A stretch of DNA of 64,000 nucleotides, from the NCBI RefSeq assembly GCF_000427905.1, contig NZ_ATYX01000005.1, positions 372,001 to 436,000 of the forward strand, in the 5' to 3' direction. Made by a program: the position numbers and the translations under genes. This stretch comes from Thermocrispum agreste DSM 44070 (GTDB taxonomy: Bacteria; Actinomycetota; Actinomycetes; Mycobacteriales; Pseudonocardiaceae). Positions 34,126-43,343 of this stretch are shown piece by piece; position 1 is the first letter of the stretch, and every line of letters starts with the position of its first letter. The notes under the pieces were generated by a model. It saw nothing but the letters and a program-made list of their open reading frames with translations. It was not told the DNA's origin and ran no database searches.

Positions 34126-35643
34126 TCAGTACGCCCCTTCGCCGCCGATGACGGCCCGTAGTGTCTTCCACAAGATCATCAAGTCGAGTGCCAGCGACCA
34201 GTCCTCCACGTAGCGCAGGTCGAGCCGCACCGACTCCTCCCAGGACAACTCGCTGCGCCCGCTGACCTGCCACAACCCGGTCATGCCCGGCTTGACCAGC
34301 AGCCGTCGCCGCACGCTCGGGGCGTACCGGGCGGTCTCCTCCGGCAGCGGCGGCCGCGGGCCGACCAGCGACATCGAGCCGGCCAGCACGTTGAACAGCT
34401 GCGGCAGCTCGTCGATCGAGTAGCGGCGCAGGAGCCGGCCGACCCTGGTGACCCGCGGATCGCGGCGCAGCTTGAACAACAGCCCGGCGCCTTCGTTGAC
34501 CTCGATCAGATCGGCCCGCATCCGGTCGGCGTCCGGGACCATGGTGCGGAACTTCAGCACGGTGAACGGCACCCCGTCCTTGCCGATCCTGCGCTGCTTG
34601 AACAGCACCGGGCCGCGGCTGTCCAGCTTGACGGCCACCGCGGTGACCAGCATCAACGGGGACAGCAGCAGCAACAGCACCAGCGAGCCGACCCGGTCGA
34701 CGACGGATTTGACCAGGCGGGAGAATCCGGTGAACGCCGGCTGGCTGACCCGCAGCAGCGGCATGCCGAGCACGCCGGAGATGTGCAGCCGTGGCCCGGC
34801 CACCTCCATCAGGCCGGGCGCGATCACCATCTCGGTGCCGGTGCCCTCCAGGTCCCAGGCCAGCCTGCGCAGCCGCTCCGGCGTCCAGTACTGGTCCGGG
34901 GTCACCGCCACGATCCGGTAGCCACCGCGCTTGACGTGCTCGGCGACGTCGGTGAATCTCCCGACCACCGGGACCCCGTCGATCTCGGTGCGCTCGTCGC
35001 TGCCGCCGTGGACGGTGCAGGCCGCGGCCACCCGCCACCCCACATGGGGCGCCTTCTTGGTGCGGTCGATCAGGTCGGTGATGGATTGGTGCGTGCCGGT
35101 GGCCAGCACCGGCAGCAGGCATCTGCCCTGCTTGCGCGCCCGGTGCAGCCAGCGCCTGGCCAGGTAGCGCTGCGGGAACACCAGCAGCGCGATGGCCGGG
35201 ACGACCACGAACACCCAGAACCGGGCCCCCGCCGGGCTGCCCGCCGCCAGCAGTGCCACGTTGAGCGCGACGATCGACGCGAACAGGCCTTTGCCCAGCC
35301 TGCCGAACTCCTCGGGGCCCTGGCCGAGCACCACCGGATGCCACACCCGGCTCAGCCCGAATGCGAGCATCACCGCGCCGACGGTGAGCACCTCGAGCGT
35401 GATCAGCGAGGGCAGGCCGAACAACGGTGTGACACCCCAGTGCGGGTGCCGCGTCTGCATGATCGCGCCGACGACGACCACCACGACGACCGTCGCGGCC
35501 AGATCGGCGGCGATGATCCACTGCCGGTACCGACGCTCCCACGCGGTGACCGGCGGCCGGAACGACCGTGAGTAGAACGCCTCCCGATCCAGCCGCGGCT
35601 GAGCCGGCACGGTGGGCGTGGAGGACTCGACACGGTCACTCAT
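34126..35643 (-). CDS. Undecaprenyl-phosphate sugar phosphotransferase (initiating PGT, locus 1)
   Basis: 505 residues. Four to five N-terminal transmembrane helices (about 35-150) and a CoA-binding-like middle domain precede another helix near 325. The C-terminal bacterial sugar transferase domain has KLDSRGPVLFKQRRIGKDG, KFRTMVPDAD, RVGRLLRRYSIDELPQLFNVL, SLVGPRPPLP and KPGMTGLWQVSGR. It moves a sugar-1-phosphate to undecaprenyl phosphate, the first step of repeat-unit assembly. ATG 35643 is preceded by GGAAGGGG. First gene of the leftward operon, so its promoter must lie in 35644-36365. It is a close paralogue of the protein at 53901-55385. Confidence 0.92.
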   Translation of the reverse strand: MSDRVESSTPTVPAQPRLDREAFYSRSFRPPVTAWERRYRQWIIAADLAATVVVVVVVGAIMQTRHPHWGVTPLFGLPSLITLEVLTVGAVMLAFGLSRVWHPVVLGQGPEEFGRLGKGLFASIVALNVALLAAGSPAGARFWVFVVVPAIALLVFPQRYLARRWLHRARKQGRCLLPVLATGTHQSITDLIDRTKKAPHVGWRVAAACTVHGGSDERTEIDGVPVVGRFTDVAEHVKRGGYRIVAVTPDQYWTPERLRRLAWDLEGTGTEMVIAPGLMEVAGPRLHISGVLGMPLLRVSQPAFTGFSRLVKSVVDRVGSLVLLLLLSPLMLVTAVAVKLDSRGPVLFKQRRIGKDGVPFTVLKFRTMVPDADRMRADLIEVNEGAGLLFKLRRDPRVTRVGRLLRRYSIDELPQLFNVLAGSMSLVGPRPPLPEETARYAPSVRRRLLVKPGMTGLWQVSGRSELSWEESVRLDLRYVEDWSLALDLMILWKTLRAVIGGEGAY

Positions 35644-35877
35644 CGCCACGCCCCTTCCGCCCGGCGAGCACGCGCAGCGCACGACCGGGCATCAGCTCCT
35701 GTGGAATCCCGGCGGCGAAACCAGATCCTCGACCCCGCGGTTCACCGCCTTGCCTGCCTCCAGATTCGCGGCTTCACCCGAAAGAGTTACGCGGGAAGGA
35801 ATGGGATTTTTCGGACTATCTCGGCGCGACAGCGGGATCGGTCGCCGGAGTAGCGGCACACGAACCACGCAACCACC

Positions 35878-35925
35878 GGCGCCAAGGTCACCGATCCGTA
35901 CTCGGGCGCCAAGGTCACCGATCCG
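35878..35925. repeat. 21-bp direct repeat, two copies, 27-bp period
   Basis: Copy 1 at 35878-35898 and copy 2 at 35905-35925 are identical over 21 bases and separated by six bases. The 27-bp period is close to 2.5 helical turns. Confidence 0.85.
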
Positions 35926-36044
35926 AGCCCAGGGCCACCAACCACCACGTCCGCCATCCGGGCGCCGGCCGAGAACGTGCTCCGCGGGCGGCTCGACGTG
36001 GACGACCAGGGCACCTGCGGTCAGGAAGCGCATCACGCCGCAGT

Positions 36045-36134
36045 CGATCGTCCACGGGCGCATGGCTGACCCCAGCTCCGCGGTCTTGGAGATCTTCTTC
36101 ACCGCCGATCGTCCACGGGCGCATGACTGACCCC
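36045..36134. repeat. 29-bp direct repeat, two copies, 61-bp period
   Basis: Copies at 36045-36073 and 36106-36134 begin CGATCGTCCACGGGCGCATG and differ at one base. Read leftward, each copy contains an ATG followed by the codons for R-P-W-T-I. Confidence 0.85.
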
Positions 36135-36365
36135 CGCCGGCCATCAGCGGTCACAGCTTCCTGTCGCAGGAATCGGCATCGATCGGCTCGCGAGCAACCG
36201 TTCGACCGAAATCCGAGTGTCCACCGCCCGCCCCAGCGCGAGTCATACCGAATCGACCGATGCCCGGTTCACCTTGCTCGCACCACCCAGTGGCAAGCGG
36301 TCGGCTGCGCGCCGGAGCGATGCTTCCGGGCAGGCACACGCACCACGCAGCGCGTACCGCAAAGA

Positions 36366-36926
36366 TCAGGCGCTCTTCGCGCCGGGCCACGCGTCGGCCA
36401 GCAGCTGGCGGGTCTCCCCCAGCAGCTGCGGCAGCACCTTGGTGCGGCCGATCACCGGCATGAAGTTCGAATCGCCTCCCCACCGCGGGACCACGTGCTG
36501 ATGCAGGTGGGCGGCGATCCCGGCGCCGCTGACGTAGCCCTGGTTCATGCCGATGTTGAACCCGTGCGCGTTGGACACCGACCGCACCACCCGCATCGCG
36601 GTCTGAGTCAGCTCGGCGACCTCGGCGGTCTCCTCCTTGGTGAGGTCGGTGTAGTCGGCGACGTGGCGATACGGCACCAGCATCAGGTGCCCGGGGTTGT
36701 ACGGGTACAGGTTCAGCACGGCGTAGGCGACCTCACCGCGGAAAACGATCAATCCCTCGGCGTCGTCCAGCTGAGGGATGCGGCAGAACGGGCAGCCCTG
36801 TGGCTCGTCGCCGTCCGGCTTGTTCTCGCCTTTGATGTAGGCCATGCGGTGCGGCGTCCACAGTCGCTGCAACGCGTCCGGGACGCCGACACCGTCCTGC
36901 ACCTCGTGCGCCCCGCTGTCCTGCAT
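36366..36926 (-). CDS. HIT-domain protein, Ap4A phosphorylase-like
   Basis: 186 residues from ATG 36926; a GTG two codons earlier at 36932 is possible. LQRLWTPHRMAYI, VLNLYPYNPGHLM and HGFNIGMNQG lead to the histidine triad HLHQHVVPRWGGD, the active site of HIT nucleotide hydrolases/transferases. The whole pattern matches the actinobacterial diadenosine tetraphosphate phosphorylase encoded directly after thrS in mycobacteria. It lies 15 bp downstream of thrS, so it is co-transcribed. It belongs to the conserved chromosome, not to the polysaccharide locus. Confidence 0.88.
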   Translation of the reverse strand: MQDSGAHEVQDGVGVPDALQRLWTPHRMAYIKGENKPDGDEPQGCPFCRIPQLDDAEGLIVFRGEVAYAVLNLYPYNPGHLMLVPYRHVADYTDLTKEETAEVAELTQTAMRVVRSVSNAHGFNIGMNQGYVSGAGIAAHLHQHVVPRWGGDSNFMPVIGRTKVLPQLLGETRQLLADAWPGAKSA

Positions 36927-36941
36927 AGCCACCGATCGTAG

Positions 36942-39002
36942 TCAGCCGACCGTGAAGTTCTCCGCGCTCGGGGAGGCGTTCTCCCTGCGCTCGATCCACC
37001 CGGCGATGGCGTCGACCGCGGAGTCCACCGGAACGCCGTTGACCTGGGAGCCGTCCCGGAAACGGAACGACACCGCGCCCGCCTCGACGTCCTTGTTGCC
37101 CGCCAGCAGCATGAACGGGACCTTGTGCGTGGTGTGCGTGCGGATCTTCTTCTGCATCCGGTCGTCGCTGACGTCCACCTGCACCCGCACCCCGCGCTCG
37201 CGCAGCCGCTGGGCGACACCCTGCAGGTGCTCGACGTGCTCGTCGGCGATCGGGATACCGGCCACCTGCACCGGGGCCAGCCACGCCGGGAAGGCCCCCG
37301 CGTAGTGCTCGGTGAGGATGCCGAAGAACCGCTCGATGGAGCCGAACAGCGCGCGGTGGATCATGATCGGACGCTGCCGCGACCCGTCCGGCGCGGTGTA
37401 CCGCAGGTCGAACCGCTCCGGCTGCTGCAGGTCGACCTGCAGCGTGGACAGCTGCCACGAGCGGCCGAGCGCGTCGGTGCAGTGCACGTCGATCTTCGGC
37501 GCGTAGAACGTGCCCTCGCCGTGCCCGATCCGGTACGGCAGGCCCGCCCGCTTGAGCGCGGCCTCCAGCGCGGCCTCGGCCCGCTCCCAGTCCTCCAGCT
37601 CGCCGAAGTACTTCTCCGGGCGGGTGGACAGCTCGGCGGTGAACTCGGTCAGGCCGTAGTCGCGCAGCAGGTTCAGCACGAACTCCAGCAGGCTGGCCAG
37701 CTCGTCCTGCAGCTGGTCGGGGGTGCAGTAGATGTGCGCGTCGTCCTGGGTGAACCCACGGACCCTGGTCAGCCCGTGCACCACGCCGGACTTCTCGTAC
37801 CGGTACACCGAGCCGAACTCGAACAGCCGCAGCGGCAGCTCCCGGTAGGACCGCCCGCGCGCCTTGTAGATCAGGTTGTGCATCGGGCAGTTCATCGGCT
37901 TGAGGTAGTAGTCCTGCCCCGGCTTGCGCAGCTTCCCGTCGGCGTCGTACTCGGCGTCCAGGTGCATCGACGGGAACATGTTCTCCGCGTAGAAGCCGAG
38001 GTGGCCGGAGACTTCGTACAGCTGCGACTTGGTGATGTGCGGGGTGTAGACGAACTCGTAGCCCGCCCGCTCGTGGGCCTGGCGGGAGTAGTCCTCCATC
38101 GCCTTGCGCACCACGCCGCCCTTGGGGTGGAACACCGCCAGGCCGGAGCCGATCTCGTCCGGGAAGCTGAACAGGTCCAGCTCGGCGCCCAGCTTCCGGT
38201 GGTCCCGCCGCTCCGCCTCGGCCAGCAGCTCCAGGTACTGCTCCTGCGCTTCCGGCGACTCCCACGCGGTGCCGTAGATGCGCTGCAGCTGCGGGTTGCG
38301 CTCGTCGCCGCGCCAGTAGGCGGCGGCCACCCTGGTCAGCTTGAACGCCGGGATGTGCTTGGTGGTCGGCACGTGCGGCCCGCGGCACAGGTCGGCCCAC
38401 ACCGTCTCGCCGGTGCGCGGGTCGACGTTGTCGTACATGGTCAGCTCGCCGCCGCCGAGCTCCATCACCTCGGAGGTGTCCACCTGCTCCTTGGCGCCCT
38501 TGAGGTCGACCAGCTCGAGCTTGAACGGCTCGTCGGCCAGTTCGGACTTGGCGTCGTCGACCGACGGCAGCACCCGGCGGGAGAACCGCTGCGCGGACTT
38601 GATGATGCGCTTCATGCGCTTCTCCAGCCGCTGCAGGTCCTCCGGCGTGAAGTTGTGGTCGATGCCGAAGTCGTAGTAGAAGCCGTCCTTCACCGGCGGC
38701 CCGATGCCCAGCTTGGCCTCCGGGAACTCCTCCTGGACGGCCTGCGCCAGCACGTGCGCCGCCGAGTGCCGGATGACGCTGCGGCCGTCCTCGGTGTTGG
38801 CCGCGACCGGCTCCACCTCGACGTCGGTCTCCGGCACCCACGACAGGTCACGCAGCACGCCGTCGGCGTCCCGCACCACGATGATCGCCTCCGGGCCCTT
38901 GCCGGGGAGCCCGGCCTCCCGGACGGCGCTGCCCGCCGTAGTGCCCGCCGGCACCACCACACGCTCGGCGGGTGCAGCTGCGGACGAGTACGGCTCGGAC
39001 AC
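36942..39002 (-). CDS. thrS: Threonyl-tRNA synthetase
   Basis: 686 residues, the normal length. An N-terminal TGS domain is followed by the editing-domain motif [11 protein letters not shown], then the class II catalytic core. Zinc ligands are recognisable as Cys in MNCPMHN, His in [17 protein letters not shown] and His in [15 protein letters not shown]. The C-terminal anticodon-binding domain ([21 protein letters not shown]) completes it. It charges tRNA-Thr and edits Ser-tRNA. GTG 39002 has GAGGAG seven bases upstream. No T-box-like leader was noticed in the ~200 bases upstream. Confidence 0.96.
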   Translation of the reverse strand: MSEPYSSAAAPAERVVVPAGTTAGSAVREAGLPGKGPEAIIVVRDADGVLRDLSWVPETDVEVEPVAANTEDGRSVIRHSAAHVLAQAVQEEFPEAKLGIGPPVKDGFYYDFGIDHNFTPEDLQRLEKRMKRIIKSAQRFSRRVLPSVDDAKSELADEPFKLELVDLKGAKEQVDTSEVMELGGGELTMYDNVDPRTGETVWADLCRGPHVPTTKHIPAFKLTRVAAAYWRGDERNPQLQRIYGTAWESPEAQEQYLELLAEAERRDHRKLGAELDLFSFPDEIGSGLAVFHPKGGVVRKAMEDYSRQAHERAGYEFVYTPHITKSQLYEVSGHLGFYAENMFPSMHLDAEYDADGKLRKPGQDYYLKPMNCPMHNLIYKARGRSYRELPLRLFEFGSVYRYEKSGVVHGLTRVRGFTQDDAHIYCTPDQLQDELASLLEFVLNLLRDYGLTEFTAELSTRPEKYFGELEDWERAEAALEAALKRAGLPYRIGHGEGTFYAPKIDVHCTDALGRSWQLSTLQVDLQQPERFDLRYTAPDGSRQRPIMIHRALFGSIERFFGILTEHYAGAFPAWLAPVQVAGIPIADEHVEHLQGVAQRLRERGVRVQVDVSDDRMQKKIRTHTTHKVPFMLLAGNKDVEAGAVSFRFRDGSQVNGVPVDSAVDAIAGWIERRENASPSAENFTVG

Positions 39003-39204
39003 GATGACTCCTCACGACGGGAAACTCCAAATGCGGTACTGCGGATGCTAGTCCCCGCCGCGAACGCGTTACGCACCGTGTCCGGCGTTCCCCGGCGCAG
39101 CGCCTGCCTGCCCCGGCAACCCGCCGGACCGCAGGCAGGACAGCACCGTCCGAGCCACAGGCCGGCCGATCGCAGCCAGCTGACGAACGGCTGGAACGCC
39201 CGGA

Positions 39205-39900
39205 TCAGTCCCGCTGCATCGCCTCCATCTTGGCGATTTCCGCCGACTGAGTGGCGATGATCTCGTCGGCCATCTCCTGCACCCGGATGTCGGAACCGTC
39301 GCGCTGCACCTCGTGGGCCATGGTCAGCGCACCTTCGTGGTGGGCGATCATCAGCCGCAGGAACAAGCTGTCGAACTTCGCGCCACGGGACGCGGCCAGC
39401 TGGTCCAGCTGCTCCTGGGTGGCCATGCCCGGCATGCCCTCATGGTCGTGCTGCATGCCGTGCTCGCCGTGGCCGTGGTGCCCGCCCTGGCGGTGCCCCT
39501 TGGCGCCCGGCACGTCCAACGGCTCGCGGCCGTGGCGCTTCAGCCAGGTGTTCATCATGTCGATCTCGGCCCGCTGCGCGCCGGCGATGCGCTTCGCGAT
39601 CGCCTTGACCTTGGCATCGGACGCGCGGGTCTCGGCCAGGTCGGTCATGACCACGGCTTGCGAGTGGTGCACGACCATGTCCTCGACGAAGCGGAAGTCC
39701 GCCTCGTTGGGCTCGTTCTTCGGAACGGCGGACCGGGCCTCCTCCGGCGAAAGCGTCTTGTTCGGCTCCCCCGGCTTGCCCGGCGCGATGACCGACGGCG
39801 CCGGTCGGGCGCCTTGCTCTCCCCCACCGTCGTCATCGCCGGTACAGGCGGGCAGCGCCAGCACCCACAACGTCAATGGCACGACGATCCATCTGCGCAC
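39205..39900 (-). CDS. DUF305-domain lipoprotein
   Basis: 231 residues. N-terminal signal with lipobox-like LPAC, then an acidic/Gly spacer. The DUF305 fold carries two His-His motifs (VVHHSQAVVM and MIAHHEGALTM) and a methionine/histidine-rich loop (HHGHGEHGMQHDHEGM) between them, which suggests metal binding outside the cell. DUF305 belongs to the ferritin-like helical bundles. GTG 39900 is used because AGGAG lies just upstream. A divergent gene for a secreted LVIVD-repeat protein follows; these two families are often neighbours in actinobacteria (general knowledge). Confidence 0.85.
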   Translation of the reverse strand: MRRWIVVPLTLWVLALPACTGDDDGGGEQGARPAPSVIAPGKPGEPNKTLSPEEARSAVPKNEPNEADFRFVEDMVVHHSQAVVMTDLAETRASDAKVKAIAKRIAGAQRAEIDMMNTWLKRHGREPLDVPGAKGHRQGGHHGHGEHGMQHDHEGMPGMATQEQLDQLAASRGAKFDSLFLRLMIAHHEGALTMAHEVQRDGSDIRVQEMADEIIATQSAEIAKMEAMQRD

Positions 39901-40513
39901 CGTTTCTCCTTTTCCTTCCACGGCACCGCACACAATGGCGCGGCTGCCAAGCCTTGCCGCATCACCGGGCCGCCGTCAACACCGTCACCAATGCCGGACA
40001 ATCGCCACGGCAGCCCCACCGAGGCAATGACCGTGACATCCGCCGAATGAGCGCCGCCTGCCGCATTCCGCATCTCGACGCAAGCCGCACCGGCGGCCTG
40101 GAACGAACTCCGCTTGCCGAAAATGGCCGGGCCGCACGCCGAACTGGCCGGACCTCGGACCGGCGCTGTCCGGGTACGCATACCGGAACCCGGACGAATT
40201 CGCCGACGCGCCTTCGCCGACACCCCATCTTTCCTATTTCGGACATACCGGATATCAGCCGCAAACATCGGGTAAATACCAGGTCGACGGCCAGATTGAT
40301 CACGGGCCGTGACCGGACTCGCCGGTCACCTCGTCGCAAGCCCATTTCGCGTGACGCGAACGATCCTTCGGCCTTCCACGGGATGTGCGCCATTTGTGTC
40401 GGAATTTCGGACACTGAAACGAAAAAGTCGCGCGATCGAGCGACCTCACGCGGTACCGTGCGCAACGGGAGTCGGCGCCGAACCGTCGACCTGTGGGAGA
40501 AAGGCGACATACC
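39901..40513. promoter_or_regulatory. Divergent promoter region, DUF305 / LVIVD genes
   Basis: 613 bases with no credible gene. AT-richer patches occur at 40230-40300 and 40390-40430. The 10-base word ATTTCGGACA occurs twice, at 40236-40245 and 40404-40413. The second lies inside an imperfect palindrome (TGTCGGAATTTCGGACA, 40397-40413) about 100 bases before the LVIVD start. A GTCGC/GCGAC inverted repeat follows near 40427-40444. These may be operator sites. Confidence 0.45.
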
Positions 40514-41941
40514 GTGACAGGCACCCGTACCCGACGTTGGCGTGCCGCCGCGCTCGCCGTGGCGCTTGGCGCATCGCTGCCGAGCACGGCATTCGGCACT
40601 TCGTCCGCGGTCGCGAACACCAGCACGCCGGGCCCGGACGAAATCGTCACCAGCCCGAACATGAAGCACATCGCCAACGTGCCGTTCCAGGACCCGTTGA
40701 AGGACGGTGCGGTGGGCACCGACATCGCGTTCACCGACGGGCACGCGATCGTCGGCAACTACAACGGATTCACCATCTACGACATCAGGAATCCGAAGAA
40801 GCCGAAGATCGTGGCCAACGTGCTGTGTCCCGGCGCGCAGAACGACGTCAGCGTGCACAAGAACCTGCTGTTCTTGTCGGTCGACGCGCGCCGCAGTGAC
40901 GACTCGTGCAACTCGCAGCCGCAGAACGACGGCACCAAGCCGTACTGGGAAGGCATCCGCATCTTCGACATCTCCGACATGCGCAACCCGCGCTACGTCA
41001 AGTCGGTGGAGACCAAGTGCGGCTCGCACACCCACACGCTGGTGCCGGCCAGGTCCAGCAAGCACGTGTACATCTACGTGTCGTCGTATGCGCCGTCCCC
41101 GTCGCTGTCCAACTGCCAGCCGCCGCACGACCTGATCTCGATCATCAAGGTGCCGGTGCGCCAGCCGACCAAGGCCAAGGTCGTGGCCACGCCGGTGCTG
41201 TTCCCGGACGGCGGCTTCCCGGGTGACGGCTGGGACATCGACAAGCCGGGCGGTGTGCCCACCGAGGGCTGCCACGACATCACCGTCTACCCGGAGAAGA
41301 ACATCGCCGCGGGCGCCTGCATGGGTGACGGCGTGCTGATGGACATCACCAACCGGGAGAAGCCGAAGGTGATCGACCGGGTCACCGACGCCGAGCACTT
41401 CGCGTTCTGGCACTCGGCCACGTTCAGCAACGACGCCTCCAAGGTCGTCTTCACCGACGAGCTGGGCGGCGGCGGCGCGGCCACCTGCAACCCGGAGATC
41501 GGCCCCGAGCTCGGCGCCAACGGCATCTACCAGATCGTCGGCAAGGGCAAGCACCGGAAGCTGAAGTTCCGCAGCTTCTACAAGATCGACCGGACCCAGA
41601 CCGACGAGGAGAACTGCGTCGCCCACAACGGCATGCTGCTGCCGGTGCCGGGCAAGGACATCATGGTGCAGTCCTGGTACATGGGCGGCACCGTGGTGTG
41701 GGACTTCACCAACGCCCGCAAGCCGAAGACGATCGGCTTCTTCGACCGCGGCCCGGCCTCCAACCCGGCGGAAGCGGGCGGTACGTGGTCCAGCTACTAC
41801 TACAACGGCTACATCTATTCGTCCGACCTCGGTAAGGGCTTCGACGTCCTGCGCATCGACGACAAGCGCACGGACCCGGCGAAGAAGGTCAGGACCAAGG
41901 TGCTCAATGCCCAGACACAAGAGCACTACCGGGAACGCTGA
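40514..41941 (+). CDS. Secreted LVIVD-repeat beta-propeller-like protein
   Basis: 475 residues from GTG 40514, which has GGAGAAAGG upstream. The signal peptide (RRWRAAALAVALGASLPSTA) ends near an AxA site. The mature part has repeated strands of the LVIVD type (GFTIYDIRNPKKPKIV, GIRIFDISDMRNPRYV, VLMDITNREKPKVI, TVVWDFTNARKPKTIG). Several Cys residues suggest disulfides. The molecular function of LVIVD proteins is unknown. It is followed by a strong terminator, so it is monocistronic. Confidence 0.88.
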   Translation: MTGTRTRRWRAAALAVALGASLPSTAFGTSSAVANTSTPGPDEIVTSPNMKHIANVPFQDPLKDGAVGTDIAFTDGHAIVGNYNGFTIYDIRNPKKPKIVANVLCPGAQNDVSVHKNLLFLSVDARRSDDSCNSQPQNDGTKPYWEGIRIFDISDMRNPRYVKSVETKCGSHTHTLVPARSSKHVYIYVSSYAPSPSLSNCQPPHDLISIIKVPVRQPTKAKVVATPVLFPDGGFPGDGWDIDKPGGVPTEGCHDITVYPEKNIAAGACMGDGVLMDITNREKPKVIDRVTDAEHFAFWHSATFSNDASKVVFTDELGGGGAATCNPEIGPELGANGIYQIVGKGKHRKLKFRSFYKIDRTQTDEENCVAHNGMLLPVPGKDIMVQSWYMGGTVVWDFTNARKPKTIGFFDRGPASNPAEAGGTWSSYYYNGYIYSSDLGKGFDVLRIDDKRTDPAKKVRTKVLNAQTQEHYRER

Positions 41942-41974
41942 CCCGTCGGCGGCCTGAGTCGAGTTCGGCAACGA

Positions 41975-42007
41975 CCAGGGGCGTCTCCCTTGCGGAGGCG
42001 CCCCTGG
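41975..42007. terminator. Hairpin terminator after the LVIVD gene
   Basis: A 14-bp stem (41975-41988 against 41994-42007, one G-T pair) with a CTTGC loop. It lies 34 bases after the stop codon and before the 3' end of the leftward flippase gene, so it can serve both strands. There is no T-tract, as is common in GC-rich bacteria. Confidence 0.8.
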
Positions 42008-42089
42008 CCCATGTTCTGCGGAAGCAGATCATCCAACACCCGGCGTGCCGCGGCAGGCGGGTCGCTCCGCGCCGGCCCGGTGGGCAGAG

Positions 42090-43343
42090 CTACTTGCGGC
42101 CCGGCGCGTCGTGCGGTCGCGTCGTCCGCGTGCGCATGGCGAGCAGGTGCAACCGCACCACCGCGTAGCAGCCCCCGATCGCAAGCAACCACGGCACGAC
42201 CGTGACGTCGGCGCCCGCCGCGAGCGCCACCGACGCCAGGGCAAGGCCGGCCACGGTGTCGATCAGCCGCACGACGAACGTGGCACGCGACAGCTTGCGG
42301 GCCACGACCTCGGCCACGGACGGCAGGCCGGCCGCCCACACCGCCAGGTACACCGACCAGCCGAGGACGAGCCACCCGGGAACGGGCGCGCCGGTGAGCA
42401 GCTCACCCAGCGGTCCGGCGAGCGCGGCGCACACCAGGCCACAGGCCAGCGTCCCGGCGGCCAGCACGACGGCGAGGCGCGCGGTGTCCGGGCGGCCACG
42501 CTCCGGCTGCTTCTCCGCGGCGGCGAACCGCGGCAGCAGGTAGCTGCCCGCACCGTTGACCACCACCTGGAGCGCCGCCACCACCAGGCGCCCGGCCTCC
42601 AGCAGGCCGACCGCCGTCAGCGACCCGAACACGCCGACCAGCACCCGCACGGCCAGCAATGCCACCGGCCGCAACGTCGCGTGCGCGGCACGCCAGCCGG
42701 CGAACTGGGCGAGCCTGCCCATCCCCTGCCAGCCGGGACGAAGGTCACGCAGCTCGTCGCGCGGCACCCGCAGGACGCCGAGCCCGACCGTGACGACCGC
42801 GCCGATCGCCATCGCCACCACCAAGGCGGTCAATGTCAGGCCGCTGCTGGCAGCCACCAGCAGCACAGCCAGCGTCACCACCAGATACAGCACGTCGTTG
42901 CCGAGCAGCCTGGTGAAATCCATTCGGGCGATCAGCAACCGGCGCAGGGTCTCCCGCACCAGCCACACGACGGCCAGCACCGAGAAGGCCAGCAGCAACG
43001 GGATGTCCGGGCCGCGCAGCAGCACCACGGTCACGGCGGCGGCCCCGGCCGCCAGCACCCAGGAGGTCAGCGCGCTGCCGACCAACGCGCCGCGCACCAC
43101 CGCGTCGTGCCGGTCCAGCACGGCGAGGCTGTCCCCGACGTAGCCGGTGTACACCGCCGAAGCCGCAACCAGGAATCCCAGCAGCACGGCGAACGCCCCG
43201 AACTCGGCCAGCCCGAGCGCGCGAGCCGCCACCACCTGCAGCACCATGCTGGTCGCCGCGGTGACCGCCTGGGCGGCGACCGGCGCCGACAGCCGTCGCA
43301 GGGCGCGCACCGCCGCCCTGACCGCGGCCGCCGCGCGCGTCAT
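42090..43343 (-). CDS. Polysaccharide flippase (Wzx/MATE-type, locus 2)
   Basis: A 417-residue polytopic membrane protein with about 12 hydrophobic helices. It opens with APVAAQAVTAATSMVLQVVA, then ARALGLAEFGAFAVLLGF, the pattern of Wzx-like oligosaccharide translocases. It is the last gene of a two-gene leftward unit and overlaps the co-polymerase stop by 4 bp. It presumably flips the repeat unit made by the second polysaccharide locus. It is not closely similar to the flippase at 26342-27622, so the two loci export different glycans or are of different ancestry. Confidence 0.82.
   Translation of the reverse strand: MTRAAAAVRAAVRALRRLSAPVAAQAVTAATSMVLQVVAARALGLAEFGAFAVLLGFLVAASAVYTGYVGDSLAVLDRHDAVVRGALVGSALTSWVLAAGAAAVTVVLLRGPDIPLLLAFSVLAVVWLVRETLRRLLIARMDFTRLLGNDVLYLVVTLAVLLVAASSGLTLTALVVAMAIGAVVTVGLGVLRVPRDELRDLRPGWQGMGRLAQFAGWRAAHATLRPVALLAVRVLVGVFGSLTAVGLLEAGRLVVAALQVVVNGAGSYLLPRFAAAEKQPERGRPDTARLAVVLAAGTLACGLVCAALAGPLGELLTGAPVPGWLVLGWSVYLAVWAAGLPSVAEVVARKLSRATFVVRLIDTVAGLALASVALAAGADVTVVPWLLAIGGCYAVVRLHLLAMRTRTTRPHDAPGRK

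Larger units (their letters stand above)
35644..36365. promoter_or_regulatory. Upstream region of the leftward operon with direct repeats
   Basis: About 720 bases without a convincing gene between the HIT gene and the initiating transferase. It contains a relatively AT-rich patch around 35785-35815 on the leftward promoter side. Two direct repeats are present: a 21-bp unit at 35878-35898 and 35905-35925 (GGCGCCAAGGTCACCGATCC core), and a 29-bp unit at 36045-36073 and 36106-36134 with one mismatch. A leftward open frame (36144-35692) spans them but its product matches no family. The repeats may be regulator sites; this is inference. Confidence 0.45.

Noticed and set aside
35692-36144. Leftward 150-codon frame upstream of the initiating transferase
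   Set aside because: Contains the direct repeats, has no recognisable fold and no Shine-Dalgarno; treated as non-coding.
39003-39204. T-box or other leader in front of thrS
   Set aside because: No conserved T-box bulge sequence or terminator hairpin was found in the short upstream space.
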